This document shows, piece after piece, positions 25,459-33,893 of a stretch of 64,000 nucleotides of DNA. The stretch is from contig NZ_RJKE01000001.1 in assembly GCF_003751225.1 (NCBI RefSeq), positions 5,704,001 through 5,768,000 on the forward strand. The letters run 5' to 3'. This DNA is from Actinocorallia herbida. GTDB lineage: Bacteria; Actinomycetota; Actinomycetes; Streptosporangiales; Streptosporangiaceae. Made by a program: the position numbers and the translations under genes. Numbering within the stretch: the stretch's first letter is position 1; each line of letters starts with the position of its first letter. The notes beneath the pieces were generated by a model, which ran no database searches, was not told where the DNA came from, and saw only the letters and a list, made by a program, of their open reading frames with translations.

Positions 25459-25672
25459 GTGTCGACCACGACCGAAGCCCCGCAGGTCGCGGTGACGGCC
25501 CAGGTCTCCCGGTCCTACGGCAAGGGGCCAAGGTCTCGGTGAGGTGCTTCTCAGTCTCGCTACGTAAGGCTCGCAGAACTGGTCATTTCTGCGATGCACC
25601 CACAGTCACCACCATCACCCACAGCTGCTTTGGGGCTGAGGACAGCTTCGGAGCGGAGGGCCAAGCTCGATC

Positions 25673-25717
25673 TTGACATTGGCCGCGTGGTCAATAATAT
25701 TGGCCGCATGGTCAATA
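25673..25717 (+). promoter_or_regulatory. Strong promoter with two tandem operators, leaderless start
   Basis: TTGACA (25673-25678) and TAATAT (25695-25700), 16 bases apart, form a near-consensus housekeeping promoter whose start would fall on the ATG at 25708. Two 19-bp direct copies of ATTGGCCGCRTGGTCAATA, at 25678-25696 and 25699-25717, lie 21 bp apart, on the same DNA face, across the -10 and the start codon. Each contains a TTGGCC/GGTCAA dyad, as expected for a TetR operator. Confidence 0.65.
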
Positions 25718-26100
25718 CGAAGGCGGTCGGCGAACCCCGTCGACTCCGGTTCGTCAGTGCGGTGGTCACGGTCTATGTAGCCATCGTGATCGGAACAGTC
25801 GCGGCGCTGGGCGCCATGTCGTCCGCGGCCCCAGAGCAGGCGACCGACGAGGCCTGGGGGCACGCACTGGTCGTCCTGGTTTTCGCCATCCTGCTTCCGG
25901 TGCGGCTGCGGTCCGCCCGCTCGGGCAACACCAAGGCGGTCCGGGCGCTCGGCATCATCGCTGCGGTGCTGCTCGTAGTGAATCTGGTGGAAGCCGCTCT
26001 GCCCGGCGTCTTTCCGGCATGGATGAGGGTCGAGATGGCGGCCATCGCCCTGTTGATGCTGGCGATGCTCGTCCTGGTGCGTCGTTCAGCACGCCGTTGA
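25708..26100 (+). CDS. Four-helix membrane protein
   Basis: A 130-residue integral membrane protein with four predicted helices: VVTVYVAIVIGTVAALGAM, HALVVLVFAILLPVRL, ALGIIAAVLLVVNLVEAAL and MAAIALLMLAMLVLV. It resembles small membrane proteins that accompany TetR regulators in actinomycetes; no enzymatic motif is visible. I chose the ATG at 25708 because the promoter predicts transcription from that base; the longer frame from 25594 would place the promoter inside the gene. The TetR gene follows 35 bases later and is probably co-transcribed. Confidence 0.75.
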   Translation: MVNTKAVGEPRRLRFVSAVVTVYVAIVIGTVAALGAMSSAAPEQATDEAWGHALVVLVFAILLPVRLRSARSGNTKAVRALGIIAAVLLVVNLVEAALPGVFPAWMRVEMAAIALLMLAMLVLVRRSARR

Positions 26101-26135
26101 CCTGTATCCAACGAAGACCCGCTAGGAATGACGGT

Positions 26136-26780
26136 ATGACCATGACCCACGGCGAGTCTCGCCCACCGCGCGTTCGCAGGCGTCTCAGCGACGAGGTGCG
26201 GAGGGCGCAGATCATCGAGGCCACTGTGGCGGTGATCGCCGAACTGGGCTACGAGAACACCTCCTTGGCTCGGATCGCCGAGCGGGCCGAGGTCTCCAAA
26301 GGCCTGGTCTCGCACCACTTCACGGACAAGGACCGCCTCATGGAAGCGGTCGCCAGGGCCACTCTGGTGACTCTCCGGCAGGGCCTTGTCGATGCTCTCG
26401 TCCTGACCGATCCGGTCCCCGAGGTCATGCGCGCCGCGATTCATCGCGCGGCCGACCTCGGCGTTACGCACCACCCGGAGCTAACGGCGCTCCGGCAGAT
26501 CAGCACGAACCTGCGCGCAGCCGACGGCACCCCGCGGCTCGGCCTGTCCGACTACTACGAAGAGACCTACCAGGGCCAGCAAGCCCTGTTCCACCGCGGC
26601 CAAGAGGAGGGTTCGCTTCGCGACTTCGACGCCCGCGTCATGGCGATCACCTACCAGGGCGCCATCGACACGATGCTCACCTACCTCCACGAGCACCCCG
26701 AGACCGACGTTCACCAATACGCCGACGCCCTCGCCGACCTCCTCATCACCGCGATCAGACGCTCGCCAACGGCTGCCTAG
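26136..26780 (+). CDS. TetR/AcrR-family regulator
   Basis: A 214-residue regulator. Residues about 12-60 are the TetR DNA-binding domain: RRAQIIEATVAVIAELGYEN, then TSLARIAERAEVSKGLVSHHF. The C-terminal ligand-binding domain is all helical. ATG at 26136 is preceded by AGGA at good distance. The gene lies in one transcription unit with the membrane protein, and the pair of 19-bp operators on their promoter is the natural autoregulatory site. The effector is unknown. Confidence 0.9.
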   Translation: MTMTHGESRPPRVRRRLSDEVRRAQIIEATVAVIAELGYENTSLARIAERAEVSKGLVSHHFTDKDRLMEAVARATLVTLRQGLVDALVLTDPVPEVMRAAIHRAADLGVTHHPELTALRQISTNLRAADGTPRLGLSDYYEETYQGQQALFHRGQEEGSLRDFDARVMAITYQGAIDTMLTYLHEHPETDVHQYADALADLLITAIRRSPTAA

Positions 26781-27123
26781 CCAGCCTCTTGTCATGTGGT
26801 CCGACAGAGCCGACCCCGGCCGGAGGAACCCAGCCGGGTGACGCTCCAGGTCGAGGTGTTCTGTACCAGGATTCCGCGAACCCTTCCGGCGCTCCCGAAA
26901 CCATCACGAACCGCAATGGCTTGTCGCTCTGGCCGTTCCGATCCTCCTCGCGGACCTACCTTGCCCCTCGCCGTAGCTCTAGGAGTTCGACGACGAGCGC
27001 GCCGCCATCCTCGACCGCCACCGGCGGGGAGTCCATCCGCGCCATCGCCGCCGGGGTGAAGGTCTCCATTGGTGTCGTCCACAAGAACATCACCGAAGCC
27101 CGACCGCCTGACCAGGCGACCTG
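26781..27123 (+). pseudogene. Helix-turn-helix (resolvase-like) remnant in a degraded segment
   Basis: Around 26985-27105 two frames together read DDERAAILDRHRRG and GESIRAIAAGVKVSIGVVHK, resembling the C-terminal HTH of serine resolvases or related DNA-binding proteins split by a frameshift. No catalytic domain is present. The first 200 bases of the segment hold nothing I recognise. Confidence 0.4.
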
Positions 27124-27255
27124 ACCCGGCTCGTCACCGAACCGACACCGGCCTCAGCCCACTACCGCCACGATCCGATCCCCGCCGCCGGACCGTACTG
27201 ATCGCGTCACGACGCTCTCAGCGGGCCGTACGAGCTCGTAGGGTGCGGTGGCCGC

Positions 27256-27834
27256 TCAGGTGTTCTGGCCGGGGGGCAGGTGGACGGTCATGATGAGGTG
27301 GCAGGTTTCGGTGCCGGTGCCGCGGTAGGTGTGGGGGGCGTCGCCGTTGAAGGTGGCGGTCTGGCCCGCGTGCAGGGGGTGTTCGGTGCCGTCGACGATG
27401 AGGGTCATCTGGCCGGCGGTGACGCTGATGGTCTCGGCCACGCCTGCCTGGTGGGGGTGGCTGGGGTAGTCCTCGCCAGGCTCCAGGCTCCAGCGCCAGA
27501 CCTCGACGGGGCCGACGGTGGAGGTGGTGAGCATGAGGCGGGCCTGGCTGCCGTGCTCGCCGGTCCACAGGGGCGCGAGGGTGGCCGCGTCGGCGACGCG
27601 CACCCGGCCTTCGGGCGGTCCCTGCATCAGGTCGGACACCGAGATGCCGAGGGTGTCGGCGAGCCGGACGAGGGTGGCGAGGTTGGGGTTGCCCTGGGCC
27701 TTCTCCAGCGCGACGAGGGCGCCTTTGCTGACCTGGGCGCGGCGGCCGAGCTCATCCAGGGTCAGGCCCGCGCGCTGGCGGGCCGCCCGGACGTTGGCCG
27801 CCACCGTGCGCAGAGCCGCGGTCGGTTCCGTCAT
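27256..27834 (-). CDS. XRE-cupin transcriptional regulator
   Basis: A 192-residue regulator with an N-terminal XRE helix-turn-helix (LTLDELGRRAQVSKGALVAL, then LADTLGISVSDLMQG) and a C-terminal cupin barrel (EPGEDYPSHPHQAGVAETIS and a second half with HLIMTVHLPPG). Such proteins sense small metabolites through the cupin and usually repress adjacent exporters. The ATG at 27834 has GGGAGGG upstream. It is divergent from an EamA exporter, and repeated motifs fill the 114-base gap, so it probably controls that exporter and itself. Confidence 0.88.
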   Translation of the reverse strand: MTEPTAALRTVAANVRAARQRAGLTLDELGRRAQVSKGALVALEKAQGNPNLATLVRLADTLGISVSDLMQGPPEGRVRVADAATLAPLWTGEHGSQARLMLTTSTVGPVEVWRWSLEPGEDYPSHPHQAGVAETISVTAGQMTLIVDGTEHPLHAGQTATFNGDAPHTYRGTGTETCHLIMTVHLPPGQNT

Positions 27835-27860
27835 CTGATCATCACCCTCCCATCGATCAG

Positions 27861-27940
27861 TCCAATATACCTTCCGGTCGTTCGATTGGACCCGTTCGGT
27901 CGGTATGACATAACCTGGAGTCGTTCCATTGTACTTCCGG
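27861..27940. promoter_or_regulatory. Operator repeats between XRE-cupin and EamA genes
   Basis: Two direct copies of one motif occur, TCCAATATACCTTCCGG (27861-27877) and TCCATTGTACTTCCGG (27925-27940), plus an inverted half-site ATTGGA at 27885-27890. TTGGAC (27886) and CATAAC (27909), 17 bases apart, form a plausible EamA promoter between them. This arrangement suits control by the XRE-cupin regulator. Confidence 0.5.
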
Positions 27941-27948
27941 GGGGTGTC

Positions 27949-28785
27949 ATGATCGCTTTGGTGCTGGCCTTGGGCTGCTCGCTCGCCTACGGATGCGCGG
28001 ACTTCCTCGGCGGTCTGGGCGCCCGCAAGGCCCATGTGCTGCGCACGGTGATGATCGCGGCTCCGGCGAGCCTGGTGGTGGAGCTGGTGCTGTGGCCGCT
28101 GCTGGGCGCGTCGTTCAGCGCGGGTGCACTGGCGTGGGGTGCGGCCTCGGGTGTGGCGTCGGCGGCGGCGTTCGCGCTGCTGTACCGGACTTTGGCGATA
28201 GGCCCGATGAACGTGCTGTCGCCGGTGACCGCGCTGGTGTCGGCGGCCCTGCCGGTGAGCGTGGGCCTGCTGCAGGGCGAGCACCTGGCCGCGGCCGCCC
28301 TGATCGGCCTCCCGCTGGCGCTGGTCGCGGTGGTGCTGGTCAGCGCCGGGTCCGGCGCCGGATCGGCCAGGCCTTCGCGCACCGCCCTGCTACTGGCGTT
28401 CGGCGCCGGCGCCGCGATCTCCCTGCAACTGGTGTTCCTGCACCAGGCACCGGCCGACAGCGGGGTCGCCCCGCTCATCGTCGGCAGGACCGTCTCCTCC
28501 GCCCTCACCCTGAGCGCCGCCGCGCTGATGTGGCGCCGGCTCGGGCCAGAGCGCCCCGCCTACGGCATGTCGGCGGCCGCCGGAGCACTGGACTCGGTGG
28601 CGAACCTGCTGTTCCTGCTGGCCGCCAGAAGCGGCGACCTGACCGTCGTCGCGGTCATCACCGCCCTGTACCCGGCCGCGACGGTCCTGCTGGCCCGCGG
28701 CGTGCTGCACGAGCGGATCGGCCGCGGCCAGCTCGCCGGCCTCGGGGCCGCGGCCCTGGCCGTCAGCCTCCTCGCCCTGTCCTGA
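27949..28785 (+). CDS. EamA/DMT-family transporter
   Basis: A 278-residue inner-membrane protein with about ten hydrophobic helices in two homologous EamA halves, each with the typical ending (LLQGEHLAAAALIGLPLALV and VLHERIGRGQLAGLGAAAL). Relatives export amino acids, nucleotides or other metabolites. The ATG at 27949 follows GGGGGGTGTC. It is divergent from the XRE-cupin regulator and directly upstream of a broken PaiB-like gene, with which it probably once formed an operon. The substrate is unknown. Confidence 0.88.
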   Translation: MIALVLALGCSLAYGCADFLGGLGARKAHVLRTVMIAAPASLVVELVLWPLLGASFSAGALAWGAASGVASAAAFALLYRTLAIGPMNVLSPVTALVSAALPVSVGLLQGEHLAAAALIGLPLALVAVVLVSAGSGAGSARPSRTALLLAFGAGAAISLQLVFLHQAPADSGVAPLIVGRTVSSALTLSAAALMWRRLGPERPAYGMSAAAGALDSVANLLFLLAARSGDLTVVAVITALYPAATVLLARGVLHERIGRGQLAGLGAAALAVSLLALS

Positions 28786-28819
28786 CCCCGCCGACCGCCT
28801 GATCGAAGGAGTTGCGACG

Positions 28820-29244
28820 ATGTTCATCCAGCCCTGGGACACGAGCCTGGACGAGGCCGAGTGGCGCTCGTGGATCGCCGGCGGCCACGACTTCGGGCAG
28901 CTGTGCGTCAACGGCCCGCCCGGGCAGGCTCCGGTGGTGGTGCCCACCCATTTCCGCTGCGACAGGAGCGATCTGCTGGTCCACCCGGCCCGGCCCATCC
29001 CGGCGTGGAAGGCCGTCGACCACGACCCGAACGTGGTACTGAGCGTCATCGACGACTACGCCTTCATCCCCGGCCCCTGGCGCGCCCCGGCGGCGTCCCC
29101 GCCCGCGATGGGGTGCCGACCAGTTACTACGCGGCCGTGCAGTTCACCTGCCGCGCCCACATCATCGACGACCCCGGAGCCAAGACCGAGCTGCTGCGCC
29201 GCCAGCTCGCCCGCTTCCAGCCCGACGGCGACCACGGGGCTTGA
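28820..29244 (+). pseudogene. PaiB-like FMN-binding regulator, frameshifted and truncated
   Basis: The start (MFIQPWDTSLDEAEWRSWIA, then VVVPTHFRCDRSDLLVHPAR) is typical of the FMN-binding split-barrel PaiB family of about 200 residues. Near 29085 one base appears to be missing: after GPWRAP the expected GVPARDGVPTSYYAAVQFTC continues in the next frame. The protein then ends at about 140 residues exactly where the dispersed repeat begins (29234). It is inactive by frameshift and by 3' truncation. Confidence 0.75.
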
Positions 29245-29287
29245 CGAACATCGGAACGAAAAGTCCCGCTAAGGGCCGTGCTCGCAG
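29234..29287 (+). repeat. ~50-bp dispersed repeat, copy B
   Basis: It contains TGACGAACATCGGAACGAAA, then AGTCC, GCTAAGGG and GCTCGCAGG, and is the inverted counterpart of the copy at 19596-19650. It starts where the PaiB-like gene is cut off, so it lies at a rearrangement or insertion breakpoint. The following 200 bases before the next gene hold no recognisable coding sequence. Confidence 0.65.
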
Positions 29288-29488
29288 GTCGAGGCGTGGT
29301 TCCGCGTGAGGCGTGGCACGGAGGTGTGCGCCCGTTCGCCGTCCCTCCCCGGAATCGGGCGGACCGTTATCGGCATCCGTGCCGGTCACGGCGTTCTGGT
29401 GCGCCCCGGCATGGGATTTGATGGACGCGGGGCTCCGCTCCCGGATCCATGTGCCCTGCCCGTGGCGGCCGAGGCGAGGAGAGACGAG

Positions 29489-31852
29489 ATGTGGCTCGTA
29501 CGGCTGCCGTTCTGGGGCGTCGTCTGCTGGCTCCTGGCGTCGGCCACAGGCGCCGGGGATCTCCTGGCCTTCCTCACGATCGCGGCGGCGCTCGGACGCG
29601 TGCGGATCGGCGTCGAGAGTTCGGTGGCCGCGCTGCTCGTCCTGGGAATCCTGGAGGACGCCTACTCGACCTCGCTGTGGGTGTGGTGCGGGCTCGGCGT
29701 GACGCTGGACCTCCTCCGCTGGCTCGGCAACGAGTACCTGATCAGCCCTCCCGAAGGGTTCTGCCGGGTCGTCGACACGCTCAGCGTGCTCTTCCTCATC
29801 GTGTGGCCGGGGTGGGTGCTCGTCTCGGGTTCCCTGTCCTGGGTCCTGGTCTGGGACACGGTATGGCTGGTGACGCTCGCCGGATTCCACGTCCGCCGTG
29901 CCGGGTGGCTCACCCGCTACCGGCGCAGGGACGTCAGGTTCGCGGCTCTCCTGTACTGGGGTGCCGCGGTCGCCGGCGCCTGGGGCGTCGCGGACGTGTG
30001 GGCGGAGTCGAGCCGGGATCCGCGGTGGCAGGTCGTCGCCGTGTCCGGGGCGGTCGTGGTGGCGGGCCAGTTCATCCGCCTGGCCACCGGAGTCCTGGCC
30101 GCGGTCGCGCTGACCGACGCCGACTCGGACTGGTCGATGTGGCCGCGTCTCCGCGATTCCCGCGAGCGTCAGCAGACGCTCTTCACCGGCGGAATCGACG
30201 CCCTGCTGGCGCTCGGGTTCTTCGTCGTCTCGGCGTCAGTCGTGGCGGGCGACGGGTCGCTCCTGGCTGTGGCGGCCTGGGCGCTGCCCCCGACGGCCCT
30301 CCTCCTCGCCGTCACCGGCGCGCGGTCCCGGGAGATCGGGCTGCTGTACCGCGCCGCCGATCGCCTGGTCCTGTGCGACGCCCGGCCAGAGGACCAGCGG
30401 GCGATCGCGGAGCGCTGGGCCCAGGACCGGGTGCTGCGACGGTCCGGGACCGACATGTCCTTGGCGAACGACATCGTCGTCCTCTCGCGCGTGCTGGAGC
30501 GGCGGTTCCGGCACAGCAAGGGCAGGCTGCGGCATCACACGACCTACCTCGACGGCGCGGTGGCGGTGACGCAGGCGGCCCTGGACCTGTGCGCGGCCGA
30601 ACCCGCATCGGTGAAGCCGGAACAGGAACGGCTCGTCTGGGCGTCCCGGGGGAGGGTGCTGACCCTGCTGGCGCAGAGCCATCACGCGATGATGGGCCTT
30701 GAGGCGTCGTCGGCGACGATGCTGGAGGCCTCCGACGCCCTCGAGCGCGCGGGGCGCCGTCACTTCGCGGTCATGCAGCGACTGAACGCCGCGGTGATCA
30801 TCGGCACCAACCTCGGGCGGAAGGACGAGGCGCTGGAGATCGTCCGGCCTCTGACGTCCGCCCCCGGCCTTCTGCCCCTGTGCCGTGACATGGCCTCCGC
30901 CGCCGTCGCGGTCTACGAGGGAAGCGACCCGGTCGGCGCCTCGTCCCAGCTCTCGCGCCTGCTCGGCACGAGCAGCGCGAACGACCTGGCGACGCTGGAC
31001 GTGGAGACGGAGCAGGCCATGCTCGACCGGTGGATCGTCCGGGTCAAGCCTGAACGGCAGAGTGTCCGGATCATCGAGACCGTGCAGTTCCTGCTGCAGG
31101 AACCCGTTTTCCGGGAATGGCTGGAGACCGAGGGCAGGGAGGCGCTGCCGTCACTGGCAGGGGACCCCGCCGCGCCGGAATGGCTGCGCGCCCAGGCAGG
31201 TGAGGCGGCCACCTCATGGTTCCTCATCCCGCCCTGGCTTCCGGTGTTCTGGCGAGACCACCCCGCGGCCGCCGCGGTCGAGCGGGCCAATCGGCTCTGG
31301 GCCGCGGGAAGCGTCTGGGCGGCGCGGGAGGAGGTCGAGCGCGCCGCGGAGCTCCTTCACCACGACGGGTACGACCTGCCCTCGATGACCATTCGCTACC
31401 ACCTCGCGCAGGCCTTGGAGGGCATCGACGACGCGAGCGCCGTCGAGAACTACCGGACCGTGGTCGACCGGTACGAGGCGCACCGCCGGCTGGTCAGAGG
31501 CGAAGCCGAGCAGGCGGAGGTCCGCAAGACCATGGACACCGCCTACGACAGGCTGACCGAGCTCCTCACGGCGCGGGGCGAGGCGGGGCGCGGATTCGAC
31601 GTCGCCGAGCGGGCCAGGGCCCGCCAGTCGCTGGACATGCTGGGAGAGGCCCTAGGCGGCGTCCACGGCTGGAGGCGGCACGACTTCGATCGCTTCCGGG
31701 ACTTCGAAACCGAGGATTTCCTCGCCTGGCCCAGGCGTCGCGAGGGCAGAGAGGCGGAGTACGAGTCGCTCCTGCGGGGAGAACCGATCACCTACCAGGA
31801 GGTGACGTCCATGCTGCGCCGACTGGGCAGGCCGACGGTCGGCGAGCCCTGA
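29489..31852 (+). CDS. Membrane-anchored TPR-like protein (CHAT-partner N-half)
   Basis: A 787-residue protein. Residues 1 to about 280 contain seven or eight transmembrane helices (such as FWGVVCWLLASATGAGDLLA and ALLALGFFVVSASVV). The rest is a cytoplasmic helical, TPR-like region with helix pairs such as SVWAAREEVERAAELLHHDG and ASAVENYRTVVDRYEAHRRL. The C-terminus reads FDVAERARARQSLDMLGEAL and then EPITYQEVTSMLRRL, which closely resembles the segment directly before the protease domain in ordinary TPR-CHAT proteins, yet the gene stops there. The CHAT domain is encoded by the convergent operon ending two bases away. The ATG at 29489 has GAGGAGAG before it. It probably recruits or regulates the CHAT protease at the membrane. 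Confidence 0.75.
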   Translation: MWLVRLPFWGVVCWLLASATGAGDLLAFLTIAAALGRVRIGVESSVAALLVLGILEDAYSTSLWVWCGLGVTLDLLRWLGNEYLISPPEGFCRVVDTLSVLFLIVWPGWVLVSGSLSWVLVWDTVWLVTLAGFHVRRAGWLTRYRRRDVRFAALLYWGAAVAGAWGVADVWAESSRDPRWQVVAVSGAVVVAGQFIRLATGVLAAVALTDADSDWSMWPRLRDSRERQQTLFTGGIDALLALGFFVVSASVVAGDGSLLAVAAWALPPTALLLAVTGARSREIGLLYRAADRLVLCDARPEDQRAIAERWAQDRVLRRSGTDMSLANDIVVLSRVLERRFRHSKGRLRHHTTYLDGAVAVTQAALDLCAAEPASVKPEQERLVWASRGRVLTLLAQSHHAMMGLEASSATMLEASDALERAGRRHFAVMQRLNAAVIIGTNLGRKDEALEIVRPLTSAPGLLPLCRDMASAAVAVYEGSDPVGASSQLSRLLGTSSANDLATLDVETEQAMLDRWIVRVKPERQSVRIIETVQFLLQEPVFREWLETEGREALPSLAGDPAAPEWLRAQAGEAATSWFLIPPWLPVFWRDHPAAAAVERANRLWAAGSVWAAREEVERAAELLHHDGYDLPSMTIRYHLAQALEGIDDASAVENYRTVVDRYEAHRRLVRGEAEQAEVRKTMDTAYDRLTELLTARGEAGRGFDVAERARARQSLDMLGEALGGVHGWRRHDFDRFRDFETEDFLAWPRRREGREAEYESLLRGEPITYQEVTSMLRRLGRPTVGEP

Positions 31853-31854
31853 CC

Positions 31855-33384
31855 TCACTCTGTCACGAAGTACACCTCGGAGGTCGAGGACCTCTCAAGG
31901 AGCCGGTCGAGCTCCGCCAGCGGGACCGCCGCCACCAGCCGGCCCCCCTCCCCGCCTCCCGGTAGATCGAGGATCAGCACGTCCTTGATGAGAAGCATCG
32001 GCCGTCCCATCACACGGAGCGAACCGACGGCCCCCGGCGCGGCGGTGCCGGGCAGGAACTGCTTCGGCTTGAGCGTGACGACGCCCTTGCCCGCGATCAT
32101 GGACTTCTTGATCGGCGGGCCGAGGAGCCCGCTCGTGACCTTTGCGCCCTCTGGGACGGGCCGCAGGGGGTAGCGGTCGACGAACGCCTCCCGGCCGGAG
32201 CCGCGCAGATCCGACGCCGTCAGAATGCGGTAGGCGGGCAGAGCCTGCCCGGCGAGGACCGGCTTCGGCCGGTCCCGGACGGCCTGGCCCGCCACCGCGA
32301 GCAGGATCCCGAGCACGACCGCCGCGGCGATCCTGCCCGGAGCGGCGCTCCGGGTCCGGCCCGTGCCGGGGGGCGAAGGCCGCCTCTGCGGCAGGTCAGG
32401 CACGTGCGGCTCCGGGCCCTCGGCCAGCGTGGACTCGGGCGGGGGCGGCGGCGCCTCCGCCCCCGCCTCCGCCTCGGCCTCGGCCTCGGCGGCCGTATCT
32501 CGCTCCGGATACCCGAGATGGTGCGCGCCCTCGGTGTCGACGCTCCCCTGCGCCCACAGCTTGCTCAGCTGACGCCACTGTTCGGCCTCCTGCTGGTAAC
32601 CCGACGGCCGCGAGAGCCCCATGACGTCCAGCAGACCCCAGCGATGGACGTCGAAGGCGGCCCGGTACAGCGCCCCGTAGGGCTCGGCCGCACGGACCGC
32701 GGCCAGATAGCCCAGCCAGGCCGTCGCCAGGCCGCCCCAGACGCAGGCGAGTACCCCGTACCAGGGCAGCAGGACCATGGCGAGCGCTCCCCCGGTCGCG
32801 GCGAAGGACACGCCGAGCGCCGCGATGACGATCAGGAGTTCCAGGTCGGCCGAGGCCGCGGCGAGCGACTGCTGGAACGGCTCCGGCAAAGTGGGATACA
32901 GGCGCGGCCAGGCGACGACCGAGGCGATGCCGTAGCGTTCGTCGCTGTGCTCCTCGGCGCTCCTGAGGATGTTGCCGAGGCGCGTCGGCAGGAACCGGTC
33001 CTTCTGGACGGGATAGAGCAGCCGCCGGGGGTCGCCCCGCACGAGCCGTTCATATCGGCTGTCGTGCCTTCGCCGACCGCGGCGGGCCAGCACCGCGCCC
33101 AGCGGCAGAGACTCCCAGTAGCCCTCGAACAACCGCATGAGGCTCGGCAGCACCGCCGCCATGATCTGCGCCGCCAGAAGCACCCCGACGAGGACGAGGA
33201 CCGGCAGGAAGACCTTCGCGTCGGTGCCGAGTCCCGACCACCACGAGACCGCCGCCCCCAGGCCGACTCCGCTCACCACCACGGCGCCCACCGTGACGAG
33301 GTAGAGGACCAGCGGGACGAACGTGGCGACCATCGACCTCCGGTCCATCAGGCCGGCCGTGGTGTCGAACAGCCCGCCCATCAC
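31855..33384 (-). CDS. Membrane protein with C-terminal SAF-like domain
   Basis: A 509-residue protein. Two hydrophobic helices lie near residues 18-42 and 57-80, two more near 205-255. They are followed by a cytoplasmic acidic Ala/Glu and proline-rich linker (about 300-360). A single helix (AAAVVLGILLAVAGQAV) then leads to an outer C-terminal domain that begins AYRILTASDLRG and continues DRYPLRPVPEGAKVTSGLL, the pattern of SAF (antifreeze-like/CpaB) domains. The start ATGATG overlaps the stop of the CBS/zinc-ribbon gene. It is third in the CHAT operon and probably anchors the system or senses extracellular conditions. No homologue with known function comes to mind. Confidence 0.65.
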   Translation of the reverse strand: MMGGLFDTTAGLMDRRSMVATFVPLVLYLVTVGAVVVSGVGLGAAVSWWSGLGTDAKVFLPVLVLVGVLLAAQIMAAVLPSLMRLFEGYWESLPLGAVLARRGRRRHDSRYERLVRGDPRRLLYPVQKDRFLPTRLGNILRSAEEHSDERYGIASVVAWPRLYPTLPEPFQQSLAAASADLELLIVIAALGVSFAATGGALAMVLLPWYGVLACVWGGLATAWLGYLAAVRAAEPYGALYRAAFDVHRWGLLDVMGLSRPSGYQQEAEQWRQLSKLWAQGSVDTEGAHHLGYPERDTAAEAEAEAEAGAEAPPPPPESTLAEGPEPHVPDLPQRRPSPPGTGRTRSAAPGRIAAAVVLGILLAVAGQAVRDRPKPVLAGQALPAYRILTASDLRGSGREAFVDRYPLRPVPEGAKVTSGLLGPPIKKSMIAGKGVVTLKPKQFLPGTAAPGAVGSLRVMGRPMLLIKDVLILDLPGGGEGGRLVAAVPLAELDRLLERSSTSEVYFVTE

Positions 33385-33893
33385 GCCGCCCAGTAGGGCA
33401 CGAAGTCATGGCCGCCGCTCTCGCAAAGATAGGTCTCCTTCCGGCTGAAGCGGTCGAAGACGTTGGTCCTGCCGCAGGAGCACCGAATGCGGATGTCACC
33501 GGTCGGGGCCGGATCCCCGTAGGCCCGGTAGTCACCGGCCAGCCATCGCGGATCCCGCCGGCCGGCGTCCCGCCTGATCTCGGCCCGGACCGTCCCGGCC
33601 GGCACGATCCCCACCGGACGGCCCTCCGAGACCACGACGAGTGCCGGAGCCCCGTCCCTGAGCAACTCCAGCAGGCCGGTCATCGTGAGCAGATCCCGCA
33701 CGGGCAGGGAAGCCTCGACCACCCCGGCGGGCCCTGAGCCCTCCGGGGTCGCCAGGCCCACCGGGGCGCCGTCCGCGCCGACGACGACGGTGATCCGGCC
33801 GTCGCCCGCCGAACCGTCCGCACCCGTTCCGAAGTCCGTGGACATCAGATCGGAGACCAGCGCGGTGGGCTCCGGCGAGGTCCGAGATGTCAC
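33381..33893 (-). CDS. CBS-like domain protein with C-terminal zinc ribbon
   Basis: A 170-residue soluble protein. The middle (LPVRDLLTMTGLLELLRDGA, then PALVVVSEGRPVGIVPAGTV) has the strand-helix pattern of a CBS domain, which often binds adenosine nucleotides. The C-terminus carries Cys138, Cys140, Cys157 and His162 (CSCGRTNVF and YLCESGGHDF), likely a zinc ribbon. It overlaps both neighbours by four bases, so all three minus-strand proteins are made together. I infer a regulatory or adaptor role for the CHAT protease; a nucleotide ligand is possible but not shown. Confidence 0.65.
   Translation of the reverse strand: MTSRTSPEPTALVSDLMSTDFGTGADGSAGDGRITVVVGADGAPVGLATPEGSGPAGVVEASLPVRDLLTMTGLLELLRDGAPALVVVSEGRPVGIVPAGTVRAEIRRDAGRRDPRWLAGDYRAYGDPAPTGDIRIRCSCGRTNVFDRFSRKETYLCESGGHDFVPYWAA

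Noticed and set aside
27256-28284. Longer start for the XRE-cupin regulator
   Set aside because: The extension runs through the divergent EamA gene and operators; the ATG at 27834 has a good ribosome site.
19596-29287. A composite transposon bounded by the two 50-bp repeats
   Set aside because: The breakpoint with the PaiB-like gene shows the element side of copy B lies outside the interval, so the repeats do not bracket the intervening genes as ends.
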